From: Sphingobacteriaceae bacterium
GTDB lineage: Bacteria > Bacteroidota > Bacteroidia > B-17B0 > Aurantibacillaceae
NCBI GenBank assembly: GCA_016709575.1
Contig: JADJMM010000015.1
Span: 1-64,000 of the forward strand
Direction: 5' to 3'
DNA length: 64,000 nt
Numbering within the stretch: position 1 is the stretch's first letter; each line of letters starts with the position of its first letter. The position numbers and the translations under genes are program-made. The notes under the pieces were generated by a model. It saw nothing but the letters and a program-made list of their open reading frames with translations, was not told the DNA's origin and made no database searches. Of the stretch, positions 1 to 9,719 are shown piece after piece.

Positions 1-30
1 CCATAATCTCTGGGAAATTAATACAGATTA

Positions 31-42
31 TGATAGCTATCA
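31..42. repeat. Palindrome with GATAGCTATC core
   Basis: The perfect palindrome TGATAGCTATCA lies just upstream of the acyltransferase gene. Its core recurs in longer palindromes at 54895-54912 (inside leuS) and 57771-57788, so it may be a remnant of the same REP-like family. A 12-base match alone is weak evidence. Confidence 0.3.
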
Positions 43-94
43 GGAAAGCAGTGTAATTACTAAAACTGGCTTACAAAAAAGTAATTAATAAAAC

Positions 95-1136
95 ATGGGC
101 ATCCTAAGATTCCTTCTTGCGCTTTCAGTCATCGCCTCACACGCATCGGGCATTGGCATTCCTTTGCCTGACGGTAAGCCTTATCCTGCTTGGATAATGT
201 CACTAATAGATGGTCGACAATCTGTTGCTTTGTTCTTATTATTTCAGATTTTATATGGCTATGGTATTGAATACGAAATACCAAACAAACACTTTACGCT
301 TTTATGGTAATCGCTTTTTTAAGATTATGGCCAACCTATATTATTGTTCTAATTTGGCATGCATCTTTACTCCTGTTGATCAACTATTCTTAAACTTACA
401 GCAGATTGTAGCTTGGCTGTAAATCATACGTTTGGCTCAGTAATATTTTTATTCTTGGAACCGATTCGTTTTGGTTACTAAATTTAGACAATTGTCATTT
501 GCAATATTTGCCTGCTTTCATCCATCCGAATTCAAACGGCTACTCATTACTAATTAACCAACCCTCATTTAGTATTAGCATGGAAATGATCTTTTACTTA
601 ATGGCCCTTTCATTTTAAAAATCTATTCGACGAATCTGGATCTATTTTTTATCGGCGTCATGTATTTCTATTACTTCGTCCTTACTAATAACATTAATAT
701 CATTTATCAATATCATTTATTTCCAGCAAGTTTTATTTATTTTGCCTTGGGTGCTTTAGCTTGGCATTATTCTAAAATCAAGAATTTTGAACTAACAACT
801 AAAAAGACTGTTCTTATTTTTATTGGTTGCTTAGGCTTGATGTTTGCCTACACACTTTTCTCCATGATAATTATTCTGTGCTTTACCATAATGGTGCCGC
901 GCTTATTTGAATTAACAAAAAACAGCAAAGCCGATCGTTTAATTGGAGAGCTTTCCTATCCTCTATACATAGTTCATTATCCGGTACTCATTTACGTATG
1001 GGGATTAAAATTAGAAGAACATTTAGTAGGCTTAAGTTGTTTCTCTATAACACTGGTAATTTCTATCGCAATACATTTTTTAGTGGAAAGACCAGTAGAT
1101 AAATGGCGTCAAAAATTAGTTGTCAGTCAGGCTTAG
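95..1136 (+). CDS. Acyltransferase family 3 (OafA/YrhL-like), frameshifted
   Basis: Integral membrane acyltransferase of family 3, expected to O-acylate surface sugars. Pieces of one protein of about 347 residues lie in different frames. The N-terminus at 95 has the typical start RFLLALSVIASHASG, with the family's early His. The middle (about 210-420) carries GNRFFKIM. Near 570-600 another frame reads FSISMEMIFYLMA, matching the family's WSLxxExxFY block. The 660-1136 part holds the last membrane helices and ends with ELSYPLYIVHYPVL and VERPVDKW, which are classic C-terminal features. At least three frame changes (near 245, 330 and 620) interrupt it. The total length is normal, so indel errors are likelier than decay. 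It converges with the SGNH gene, overlapping it by 4 bases. Family assignment is firm; the substrate is unknown. Confidence 0.75.
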
Positions 1137-2417
1137 TTAGTTTTCCGTCTTTCAAGACCTACCATGTAGTTAGCATCATCTCTTAATTGGGCGTCAAGGC
1201 TTTTATTGTTTTGTGTGGCTTTTTGCTTTACTTGATCGAACCACGCTGGGTCATTTTTAATTTTATCAATATAATATGAAATCCTACTTTCTGTACTACC
1301 AAAATACAATCCCCACGCCTGATCAATAAATCCCCAGCCAAAATCCTTTAAATTTGTTTCGTTTGCTAAAATTACAATGACATCATTTCTTGAAATTTCG
1401 TTAATTAAACTAATATCACTTGTCTTTTTTTGATTGCTCGGTCCATTTGAAATAATGGATTTATTGTAATACCAAAACGAATGTTCCTCAAATGCCTCTG
1501 TAGGAACCGTACTTTCCTCAATGCCGTAATAAAAACTATCACCAATACCTAAAATTTTAAGTTTAGCTTTTCCATTCTTATTAAAAACTAATTTAGGATA
1601 AGCCATTATATCATTTTCTATTGGCCAAATTAAATTAAGAGTAGTGCTTAAATCAGCGTCTGCACCTCTTGCTGTTTTACTTAATTCAATTTTAGATATA
1701 CTTACATCAGGAAGATCTTCATTACGAACTTTTTCTATAAACCTCAGGATTGAATCTGCTGCAATTGCTGCTCCATAACTACTCAATGAATTCCACACTT
1801 TGTAAATAATGGGTATTTGGATTTTCTTTTCTGTTTTAAAAATGACTATTGAAGTCCATGAAATTCAAATCTGTATTCGATAGTAGCTTAGAATATTTTT
1901 CATAATCCGATTCATGCACAGGTGTTAAGTCATACCATGAAGGGGTCAGTTCCTTATAAAAAGAGGATCGACTTGGCGCAAATACAAGTAAAAGTGTTTT
2001 GTTAAGCTTTCCAAGCGTGTCATTTAAATCTTTAAGCATAAAAATAACCGAATCTATTCTGTTTGCTTTTGTGTAGATTTTTCCCAAGTGAGAATCCAGA
2101 TACCATGTTGCTATTAAATAGCCGTTTTTTCCCACTTCAATATCGTATGAATGACATTTATCAAAAAAGCTGTAATCAATCTGATTTCTCAACCGAATAA
2201 GATCCTGATGAAATCCAATAGTATCATTCAGATATAATTCGTACTCTCTTTGAAAATCACCGCTAAACCAAGTTGAATCTGTTAGGTGCGGTTTTACATG
2301 TGGGACAAAGGCTCCTTTTAATCCACCAGATTCTACTACCTGAAAGACCATTTGTGCAAGAGGTGCCCACATTACCAGAAGTAATATCCCAAAAGTAATA
2401 TGTTTCAGTTTCCCCAT
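1133..2417 (-). CDS. AlgX/AlgJ-like SGNH O-acetylation protein, one frameshift
   Basis: Probable periplasmic partner of the MBOAT protein that moves acetyl groups onto an extracytoplasmic glycan. The first 193 codons (2417 to about 1840) start with a membrane anchor at residues 5-25. The frame then ends at a TAA. Removing one base from the A5 run at 1838-1842 (plus strand) restores a continuous reading frame through to 1133, giving about 427 residues. The second part holds the SGNH nucleophile block GIGDSFYYG. The ATG overlaps the MBOAT stop by one base (TAATG), so the two are translationally coupled, as AlgI and AlgJ/AlgX partners often are. The C-terminal tail (WFDQVKQKA ... DANYMV) resembles the tail of the GT-C protein at the head of the same operon. 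Family level is well supported; the acceptor glycan is unknown. Confidence 0.78.
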
Positions 2418-3838
2418 TAAAATCTGAAATAAATAAATGGATTAAATTCAGAGGCCACTATATAACCCGAACAAATTATAAATAAAACAATACAGGTGAA
2501 ACATTTTAATACAAGACTTCGATTAGAAAAGCTATCCAATACTCTTTTCTGGAATAACTCTGCTCTTGAGAAACTCCACACAAAAACAAATATTAAAGAC
2601 GCAATTAACATACACATTGCTTTGTAATCAAATCGTACCGGAATGTGGCTGAAATTGAAGTTAAAGAGTTTTCCCACAATTTGATTAGCCACACTCAGAT
2701 CCTCGACCCTAAAATAAATCCAACCCACATTAACAATAAAAAAACATAAAATTATACTCAGCGATTTGCCCATTTTAGCGTAAACTTTCAGCAAAAACAT
2801 TCTTTCCAACACTAAGAATAAACCGTGATAAGCGCCCCACAAAACAAAATTCCAGGAAGCACCATGCCAAAGCCCTGAAGCAAGAAACACCAACCATAAA
2901 TTCAAATATAAACGGTATTGAGATTTAACCTGATTACCTCCTAACGGAATGTATAAATAATTTTTCATCCATGCTCCTAATGAAATATGCCACCTTCGCC
3001 AAAACTCAGTTATACTTTGTGAAATATATGGATTATTAAAATTCTCAGGGAACTTAAAACCAAAAAGCAATGCTAAGCCTATTGCCATATCAGAATAGCC
3101 GGAGAAATCAAAATAGATCTGCACGTAACACAACATACCTACCCATGCGGCTGAGCTATTAACCTGCTCTAAAGGCAATGCATAAATACTGTCGGCAACT
3201 TGCCCTAACACATTCGCAATTAATATTTTTTTTGATAGGCCGATAATAAAACGAAAGAATCCGTTAATTCGGTTCTCGATATTCTCATTTATAAAGCGGT
3301 CCTTGATCTGATCTGCTATATCATGGTAACGTATAATTGGACCTGCAATTAATTTTGGAAAAAGAATAATATACAACTGATACTCCCAAAAGTTCTTTAA
3401 CGGGGCGTGTACCCTTTTGTAAACATCTATTACATAAGTAAGAGACTCAAACGTATAAAACGAAATTCCTATTGGTAAAACCAATTTAAGCCAAACAATT
3501 TCTTGAACGCCCATTCCACCAAGAATAACATTTATGTTTTCAATGAAGAAATTGCAATATTTAAAGTAAAATAAAAGTCCAAGATTCGTAGATAAGGATA
3601 ATGCTAAAAACAAATTTCGCTTAAATTTGGTCTCCGATTCATGTAATAGTCTTACAAAAAAATAATCAACAAATGTAGTTCCTAGAATTACAAAAATAAA
3701 TTTAGGAGCACCCCAACTATAAAAGAAAATACTAGACAAAAGTAGAATTACATTCTTGCATTTTTTATCTGCTATAAAATATAAGCTCAGCACAATTGGC
3801 AAGAAAATGAAAAGAAATATGGAAGAGCTGAATACCAT
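2417..3838 (-). CDS. MBOAT family O-acyltransferase (AlgI-like)
   Basis: Multi-pass inner-membrane O-acyltransferase of 473 residues, the usual AlgI/PatA/DltB length. It is expected to carry acyl (typically acetyl) groups across the membrane for modification of an exported polysaccharide. The signature blocks are intact: WRRWHIS at residues 280-286 with a conserved His at 284, followed by SLGAWMKNYLYIPLGG, then GLWHGASWN at 322-330 with the catalytic-type His at 325. The N-terminal start MVFSSSIFLFIFLP is typical of the family. It begins 6 bases after the HAD phosphatase stop, and its stop overlaps the start of the SGNH gene. It is one of the few uninterrupted genes in this operon. Confidence 0.9.
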   Translation of the reverse strand: MVFSSSIFLFIFLPIVLSLYFIADKKCKNVILLLSSIFFYSWGAPKFIFVILGTTFVDYFFVRLLHESETKFKRNLFLALSLSTNLGLLFYFKYCNFFIENINVILGGMGVQEIVWLKLVLPIGISFYTFESLTYVIDVYKRVHAPLKNFWEYQLYIILFPKLIAGPIIRYHDIADQIKDRFINENIENRINGFFRFIIGLSKKILIANVLGQVADSIYALPLEQVNSSAAWVGMLCYVQIYFDFSGYSDMAIGLALLFGFKFPENFNNPYISQSITEFWRRWHISLGAWMKNYLYIPLGGNQVKSQYRLYLNLWLVFLASGLWHGASWNFVLWGAYHGLFLVLERMFLLKVYAKMGKSLSIILCFFIVNVGWIYFRVEDLSVANQIVGKLFNFNFSHIPVRFDYKAMCMLIASLIFVFVWSFSRAELFQKRVLDSFSNRSLVLKCFTCIVLFIICSGYIVASEFNPFIYFRF

Positions 3839-3844
3839 TTTTAC

Positions 3845-4430
3845 CTATACTAAAATTGCTTGTGTTGTTAAATCAAACATAGCCTTATCGCCACTGCTAT
3901 TCCCGTAAGCAATAATACTTGAATAATCTGTTAAATTATATCTCTGCTTAATGCGTACTGCTTTTTCTGCTCCATTACAATTTGGAGTTAGTAATTTACC
4001 TGTACTTATGCCATTCACATACTCTATTTCAGTACACAAATAATCAATACCATGCTTTTCACAAAAAGGTCTAATCCAAATATCAAGAGAGGCTGAAACA
4101 ATGCTAATGACATGACCTTGGAACATGATTCTCAAATTTATTTAATACATCTTTATTAAAACCATTTTCGATTGTTAATTTATCAATGAAAGCGCTTCCC
4201 TTTTTATTTAGAACTTCTTCCTTTTCGCCTTTAAAATAAAAGGCTACTAACTTTTCTTTCAGTTTAGCGCCATTCATAAGCCTAAGCAAGAATAAAAATA
4301 CGTGGGGAGAAAAAATGAGAAAGCCTAATATGCCTTTGAAATAACCTTGTGAGAAAAAAACAAATTTCGGAAAGGTATCCTGCTTTGTAAGCGTACCATC
4401 AAAATCAAATAAAACTAAGGTTTTAATCAT
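3845..4430 (-). CDS. HAD-IB phosphatase, frameshifted
   Basis: Haloacid dehalogenase superfamily phosphatase of the IB (phosphoserine-phosphatase-like) type. Motif I is FDFDGTLT near residue 8. In the second frame, IVSAS gives motif II, KAVRIK motif III and YGNSSGDKAMF motif IV, so all catalytic motifs survive. The frame breaks near 4120-4135; joined, the protein is about 195 residues. I prefer the ATG at 4430, two bases after the methyltransferase stop, over the upstream 4445. HAD-IB domains are known to be fused to UbiA prenyltransferases of the DPPR-synthase type in many bacteria. A dephosphorylating role on polyprenyl-phosphoribose phosphate is therefore an attractive inference here, but phosphatase activity on another intermediate is equally possible. 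Confidence 0.72.
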
Positions 4431-4432
4431 TT

Positions 4433-5073
4433 CTATTTCTGACAAATAACAAAATAGTGGGCATAAACAAAAACAGTTTTCTTAAAGCTATTCGTTATTT
4501 TGAATCCTGTTTTACTTAACATATCTTTTGCTTTGGTAAACGAAATTTCTTTTCCTATTTCACCAGCAAATACCATATCGTGCATTTTATTACAAACTAC
4601 CAATGGCGAACCTGCGTCGATATCCTTAAAAATTAAAACAGCGCCGGGTTTCATTTTTTTGTTGAAGCTGTTGCATGAATTCAATTTGCTGCTGTGGCGG
4701 AATATGATGAAACACATCAATCATGTAAACCAAATCGTAATCTTTATTTCATCCGGAATAACTTTTCCGTTAAACACTTCGAATTTTATACTCTTGTTAG
4801 TTCTGAATTCTTCGTTCACTTCATTGGCATTCTTCACAAGGCGTTCGTTGATTTCAATCCCCATTATTTTTTTACACCCGTGTACTTTGCAATTAAAGCG
4901 CAAAATTGTCCGGAGCCGCAACCAATATCAAATACTGATTTCTTATCCTTAGCAAAATCAATTAAATCAATAAACGGACAAATAATAGGTCTGTATTTAA
5001 TTTTTCATCTGTCAACAAACCCAGCGTTCGTGGTTTTTGAAGTAAGGAATTTTATGATATCTGAATTTGTCAT
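4433..5073 (-). CDS. Class I SAM-dependent methyltransferase, several frameshifts
   Basis: Reading across frames gives a Rossmann-type methyltransferase of about 213 residues. A segment near 4900-4940 reads SVFDIGCGSGQFCALIA, the glycine-rich SAM-binding motif I, followed by IMGIEINERLVKNA, the motif II acidic strand. Further on are VYMIDVFHHIPP (motif IV/post-I) and KPGAVLIFKDID, then a C-terminal TVFVYAHYFVIC strand. At least three indels (near 5010, 4905, 4735-4660) break it. The ATG at 5073 follows the UbiA stop by one base and the stop is two bases before the HAD start, so it sits in the middle of the coupled operon. The substrate cannot be read from sequence; a lipid or sugar intermediate of the operon is an inference. 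Confidence 0.65.
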
Positions 5074-5074
5074 T

Positions 5075-5941
5075 CTACTTAGTATAAATTATAAAGGCAA
5101 AAAACAGCATCCATAATACAACTGTAATTTGCAAGAAGCGATCTTTAATTAAAACTTTTGTTGGCGAACCACTGTTTCCCTCCACTAAAGTAATTTGCAA
5201 ATAACGTAACACGCCCATAATAACGAATACAGTTGAGATATAGGCGTGACGGTTTTGAAAACGCAATGTGATTTCGGGAGAGGTGATATACAATAAATAG
5301 GAAACTATTAAAATTCCACAAAGAATACTAATGGCAGAAGAAATAAATTCCAAATTGTATCCTGAAACCGATTTTCGCATTTGCTCACCCGTTTGCATTT
5401 CAAGTAACACATCGTCTCTGCGCTTTGCAAAAGCAATAAACAAGGCGATTAAAAAAGTCATAATATATAACCAATGCGAAATTTCAATTCCCGTTATAGC
5501 ACCTCCTGCTGTAACTCTTAAAACGAACCCTACTGAAATAATAAAAATATCAATTAAGGAGATTTTTTTTAACCCAAAAGAATACATCAAGTTCATTCCG
5601 AAATAAATACTAATAACGATGCCTAAATTTACATTTAGAAAAAATGCAAGAACTAAAGAACCTACGGCTAAAATACAGAATAATGCTAATGCAGAGATTT
5701 TTGAAATAGAACCTGCTGCAAGCGGCCGATACTTTTTTGTAGGGTGCAAACGGTCCTTCTCAATATCTTGATAATCGTTAATAATATAAATACTACTGGC
5801 ACTTAAACTAAACGCTAAAAATGCCAAAGCACAATACACCAACTTATCAGTTTCCAATAAATGTCCTGAAAAAAATAAAGGCGCGAAAATGAAAAAATTC
5901 TTCAGCCACTGTTGTACGCGTATAAGTTGTACGTATATCAT
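5075..5941 (-). CDS. UbiA-family prenyltransferase, DPPR-synthase-like
   Basis: Membrane prenyltransferase of 288 residues from the ATG at 5941. That start overlaps the preceding stop as TAATG, so I choose it over the upstream in-frame codon at 6001. The first Asp-rich motif is NDYQDIEKDRLHP followed by KKYRPLAAG. The HP and RPLA pattern is characteristic of 5-phosphoribosyl-1-pyrophosphate:polyprenyl-phosphate transferases (mycobacterial Rv3806c type) rather than of MenA or UbiA. A second loop contains KRRDDVLLEM. The predicted reaction is transfer of phosphoribose from PRPP to polyprenyl phosphate on the cytoplasmic face. The adjacent HAD phosphatase and GT-C-type membrane protein fit a lipid-linked pentose pathway. 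The DPPR subtype is called from motif memory only. Confidence 0.75.
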   Translation of the reverse strand: MIYVQLIRVQQWLKNFFIFAPLFFSGHLLETDKLVYCALAFLAFSLSASSIYIINDYQDIEKDRLHPTKKYRPLAAGSISKISALALFCILAVGSLVLAFFLNVNLGIVISIYFGMNLMYSFGLKKISLIDIFIISVGFVLRVTAGGAITGIEISHWLYIMTFLIALFIAFAKRRDDVLLEMQTGEQMRKSVSGYNLEFISSAISILCGILIVSYLLYITSPEITLRFQNRHAYISTVFVIMGVLRYLQITLVEGNSGSPTKVLIKDRFLQITVVLWMLFFAFIIYTK

Positions 5942-7686
5942 TAATCTGCGTCCTCCTTTTGTTCTTCCATAGATACAATGTATTCTGCATCTACCCAACA
6001 AGCTTCTTCAAATGTTTTTCCCCAAATTTTTGCTTTCTCTCTTATTTGATCCATCCAGGTAGTTGATGTAAATATTTTAGCATACACTTCCTCCACTTTT
6101 TTCTTTCGTAAAGCATAATAGATTTGTTCTCCACTCAAAGAAGTTTTAAAATACTTCATGGGTACATATCCCCAATCATAATTATAATCAATATGCTTTT
6201 TAATTTTGGCAATTGCTTCAACTGAAAAACCAAGATCCGTCAGATTGTCTACTTTATCTCTATGAACCAATATCTTCTTTACTAATTTATGATGGAAATA
6301 AATAATTGGGGAGTTCTCCATTATCAGTGGCACGGTTGGCTGGTTACGGCCTGCAAATATTACCGGATCAGGTGTATACCAACTTTCATGAGTTCTCAAA
6401 AGCCATTTAGCTAAAGGTGTATGGTGCGCCGAACTCCAATCGTACTGATTAAATTGCTGATGATACAAGGTTGTGAAAAGTTGGGTGACAAAGAAATAAT
6501 TGTAAATAACCAACGATAGTTACCGCCTGTAATTTACTAGTTAAATAAAAGTATGTATCAAAACAATTATACTTAACCATGTTGCATAACGATTAATAAT
6601 AGCCATTCCGTGATTCCATTACCCATTGTTGCCACTGTGATACTAATGGTTAATACCGTCAGTGGAATTAAAATGCTGAAATCAAATGGTATTTGCTTGT
6701 TAAACATTTTACGCGCTTCAATAAAAAGCAAAGGAACATAAAACAATAATACCAATGGAATAGTCAAAATCATTCCTTGATTAAAATCTGTGTAAAAAAC
6801 CGGTTACCCTGTTTACAGTAATGTACTTTGTGTCTAAGAAGCCGGCATCCTTAATAAGATTTGTGGTTTCGAAATTTATATAGTAATACAAAGGCGGTAA
6901 TAAAGCTATTGATGCTAATAAGCCTGTCTTGAGAATGTTTTTAATATTAAATCCTGTACGGTGTAATTTAATTAAGCAATACAGCGCCAATAACAACGTG
7001 AGTGGTTGATTTTGCAAACAAGCCAAAGCCAACAATACAATTGCCAAATTGTTTTTGTTCCGGAAAAGTGCAACAAGTGAGCAAGCCACTAAACAAGATG
7101 TGTAAATCTCTGTATGTTGCCAACCTAAATACCAATAGCATGAGCTGAAACAAAAACACAAGGCCGCTAATATTTGATTGACTAAAGAAAACGGTGTAAA
7201 AAACAAAAGGACCAAACACGTAATAATTACAAATACAGCATTTGTAAAATAAAAGGTGCGAATTGGACCAAAGTGTTTTCCTATCACATAAGCTGGAACA
7301 TTAACCAAGGAATAAAAAAAGAAATGCTGACAAATCCATTTTTGATTTTTATTACAATAAAAACCTGTATTAGATGGTTCTTTATACTCGTTCTTTGAAT
7401 TTTTAAAGCGTTCAATTAGTCCGTCAAAACCTTCGCGGGCATACAAATCTTCCCACTTATGCGTTTTTTGAAAACGCTCTTTAAATTTCACCAAATCTTC
7501 TAATGTGATGTTAGGTGTTCCGTGATTCCGGAAAGCCTCCGTCATCAAAACATATTCTATCCCGTCACCCTTAATAAAAGGCTCCTTAAAATCATTAAAG
7601 CTACGGCCCAGATATAAAAAAGATATAACAATAAGTACCCCAATTTTAAGGAGCATTGCTTTATTATCCAGAATCCGCTTAATCAT
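5941..7686 (-). CDS. GT-C type multi-pass membrane glycosyltransferase, frameshifted
   Basis: Three frames join into a membrane protein of about 580 residues. The first part (7686-6781) has a helix at residues 12-28, then the early acidic loop IKGDGIEYVLMTEAF typical of GT-C/ArnT-like proteins, and many hydrophobic helices. The 6773-6573 part adds two or three helices. The 6513-5941 part is a soluble C-terminal region ending in a WMDQIREKA ... DAEYIV tail also seen on the SGNH protein of this operon. Breaks lie near 6780, 6575-6590 and 6490. GT-C enzymes use polyprenyl-phosphate sugars on the outer face, which suits the downstream DPPR-synthase-like gene. It is first in a six-gene coupled run. 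Exact family and substrate are not recognised. Confidence 0.6.
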
Positions 7687-7756
7687 AATTTAAGAGCTAA
7701 AAATACGTAAAATGTCTTAATTTTCAGTCCAAAAAACAGGTTTTTGGCTAAATATA

Positions 7757-7774
7757 AAGCCTTAACTTAGGCTT
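7757..7774. promoter_or_regulatory. Inverted repeat in the GT2 leader
   Basis: AAGCCT and AGGCTT are separated by six bases immediately before the GT2 start at 7783, in the divergent region shared with the minus-strand glycan operon. It could be an operator or a leader hairpin. No T-run follows, so it is not a terminator. Confidence 0.3.
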
Positions 7775-7782
7775 CTTATAAA

Positions 7783-8493
7783 ATGCAAGAAACACCACTC
7801 AAAATACTAATCATTTTACCCTGTTTTAACGAGGAGCAAAGCATTGGCAGCATTTTGCAACAATTAAAAAGCATTACCGTGCCCAATTGTGAACTTATTG
7901 CCCTTCCTGTAAATGATGCCTCTACAGATAATACACTCTCAGAAATTAAAAAACACAGTAACCATTATTTAGATTTACCTGTTAATCTTGGTATTGGCGG
8001 CGCAGTTCAAAGCGGATTAAAATTCGCACACCAACATAATTTTGATGTGGCTGTTCAAATGGATGGCGACGGACAACACCCGCCATTAGAATTAATAAAA
8101 ATTATTACTCCTATTTTAAATAACGATACCGATGTTTGCATTGGTTCCCGTTTCATTGATAAAGAAGGATTTCAATCGAGTTTTTTAAGAAGAGCAGGGA
8201 TTAAGTTTTTGAGTGCTTTAATTAAATTACGTTGCGGACAAACCGTTTTAGATTGTACATCAGGCTACCGCGCTTTTAATAAAAAAGCAATTGAAGAATG
8301 TGTAAAGTATTATCCAAAAAAATATCCCGAACCGGAATCCGCTTTACATTTAATTAAAAAAGGAATTCGTGTAAAAGAAACGCCTGTTATTATGGAAGCC
8401 CGCGATGGCGGGACTTCTTCCATTAGTGGTTTTAGAAGTATTTACTATATGCTAAAAGTAAGTTTAGCGATCTTGTTTTTGAGAACGAAATAA
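7783..8493 (+). CDS. Glycosyltransferase family 2, dolichyl-phosphate-mannose-synthase-like
   Basis: Soluble GT-A fold GT2 enzyme of 236 residues. The N-terminus reads ILIILPCFNEEQSIG, then NDASTDNT (nucleotide-binding), the GIGGAVQSG loop and QMDGDGQHPP, whose DGD is the metal-binding DxD. CIGSRF and CTSGYRAFNKKA follow; all are typical of the Dpm1/GtrB branch. There are no C-terminal membrane helices, so it resembles Dpm1 rather than GtrB. The expected product is a polyprenyl-phosphate hexose made in the cytoplasm. It is divergent from the GT-C/UbiA operon across a 96-base gap, and could supply a second lipid-linked donor to that pathway; this is inferred from position. Confidence 0.85.
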   Translation: MQETPLKILIILPCFNEEQSIGSILQQLKSITVPNCELIALPVNDASTDNTLSEIKKHSNHYLDLPVNLGIGGAVQSGLKFAHQHNFDVAVQMDGDGQHPPLELIKIITPILNNDTDVCIGSRFIDKEGFQSSFLRRAGIKFLSALIKLRCGQTVLDCTSGYRAFNKKAIEECVKYYPKKYPEPESALHLIKKGIRVKETPVIMEARDGGTSSISGFRSIYYMLKVSLAILFLRTK

Positions 8494-8494
8494 G

Positions 8495-9717
8495 TTACCA
8501 GTAAATAGTTTTTGTAAAATATGGTGCCGTAGCATTATTTTCAAAGTACTCCACCTTTGCACTATCTTGTCCACCAGAACCAAAAAGAGTTATCATAAAA
8601 CCGTTCTGAAAGTTTTTACGTTGACATTCTAAATTTAAAACACCTGGTGTGTTTAGATTTTTCCAACCGTAACTTGGCATGTTAAGAACAAAAAAACCAC
8701 TTCCTGGTAACTGAGTTAGTTGAACTCGAAATGATGAATCGCATGGGACATTTGCAGAAAGCAGTAATCCAAATCCCTTGGGGAAGCTAATAGCTGATTT
8801 ATCTAAAATATTCTTTATTTTAGAAGGCGCACCCATGTCTGTCATATATAAAGCGCTGTCAGGAAAATTAATTGAAGTGTACAAAGGAACACCATACTTT
8901 TCTGAAATAAGTAAATATACTGTTCAAAATTCGGAGGTGTAATTGTTATCCCAAGGCTTGAGTAATAGTTTTGGAGATTTTCTTTTGCATCTATTAATTG
9001 GATCCGATTTGCATTAAAAACCAAAGTATCAATGATTGCAGAATTGTCTATCAATCCGTTATTTTTAAAGTCATTCCTGAAATTACTAAGTAAACCGCTC
9101 AATTCCGCTTGTGTAATTATAAGCGGTAATATATCCTGCGGTACGACGCTGAAACAATAATGACATTGCAAATAAAAACCCATCATTAGAAATATCAATT
9201 GTTTCAAAATTAGCTGTGTTACCAATAGTAACTCCCATAATGTTTTTTAATTCGGTTTGTGCTTGGGTCTGCGCAGCAGCAAAACTGCTACCTTTAGAAA
9301 CTAAATCTTCAATACGCGGTTTAATAATATGAGTTAGTAAGTTTACATTAATAGTAGAATTACTTGAGACATCCGCAATTGATTCAAGGTACAGTTGATT
9401 TGCAGAAACCTGATTAAAATGCTCTTGAAAGTAATAGCCGTTAGCTGTTATTAATACATAATTTGATGACAGGCTAATATTATTTAAACTAAAATTTCCT
9501 GCATCGTCACTAATTATAGATGAGAAACTTTTTCCTGTTTGACCTAATGAACTGTTTAATTCATATATAACCAGCGCGGAGCCGTTTTTATATGGACCTT
9601 TTGTACTCTGCCGCTGATACTCGCTGTTGTTGTAGGATTAGTGATAGTTGGTTGCGGATCTTTCCTACAAGAAATTACCACTACAATTACTAATACAATT
9701 AAAATTATCTTCTTCAT
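8495..9717 (-). CDS. Lipoprotein of unknown function, multiply frameshifted
   Basis: The start at 9717 gives MKKIILIVLVIVVVISC, a signal peptide with a lipobox Cys followed by RKDPQP, so the product should be an outer-membrane lipoprotein. The next block, read across frames, has ISGRVQKGPYKNGSALVIYEL and DDAGNFSLNNI. This resembles a Bacteroidota lipoprotein family with a carboxypeptidase-regulatory-like N-terminal domain. The middle (9225-8842) and the end (8884-8495, ending APYFTKTIYW) are in other frames, with breaks near 9600, 9230 and 8870. The total is about 407 residues. No enzymatic motif is seen. It starts 2 bases after the restored stop of the preceding T9SS gene and converges with the GT2 gene one base away. 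Confidence 0.6.
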
Positions 9718-9719
9718 GA

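Noticed and set aside
4500..5116. Plus-strand open frames opposite the methyltransferase and UbiA genes
   Set aside because: They lack family features and lie antisense to segments that read as clear methyltransferase and UbiA motifs.
5075..5941. UbiA-family gene as MenA or a heme O/ubiquinone prenyltransferase, given mqnA in the window
   Set aside because: The NDYQD ... HP ... KKYRPLA pattern fits the phosphoribosyl-transferring branch better, and mqnA is 26 kb away in another operon.
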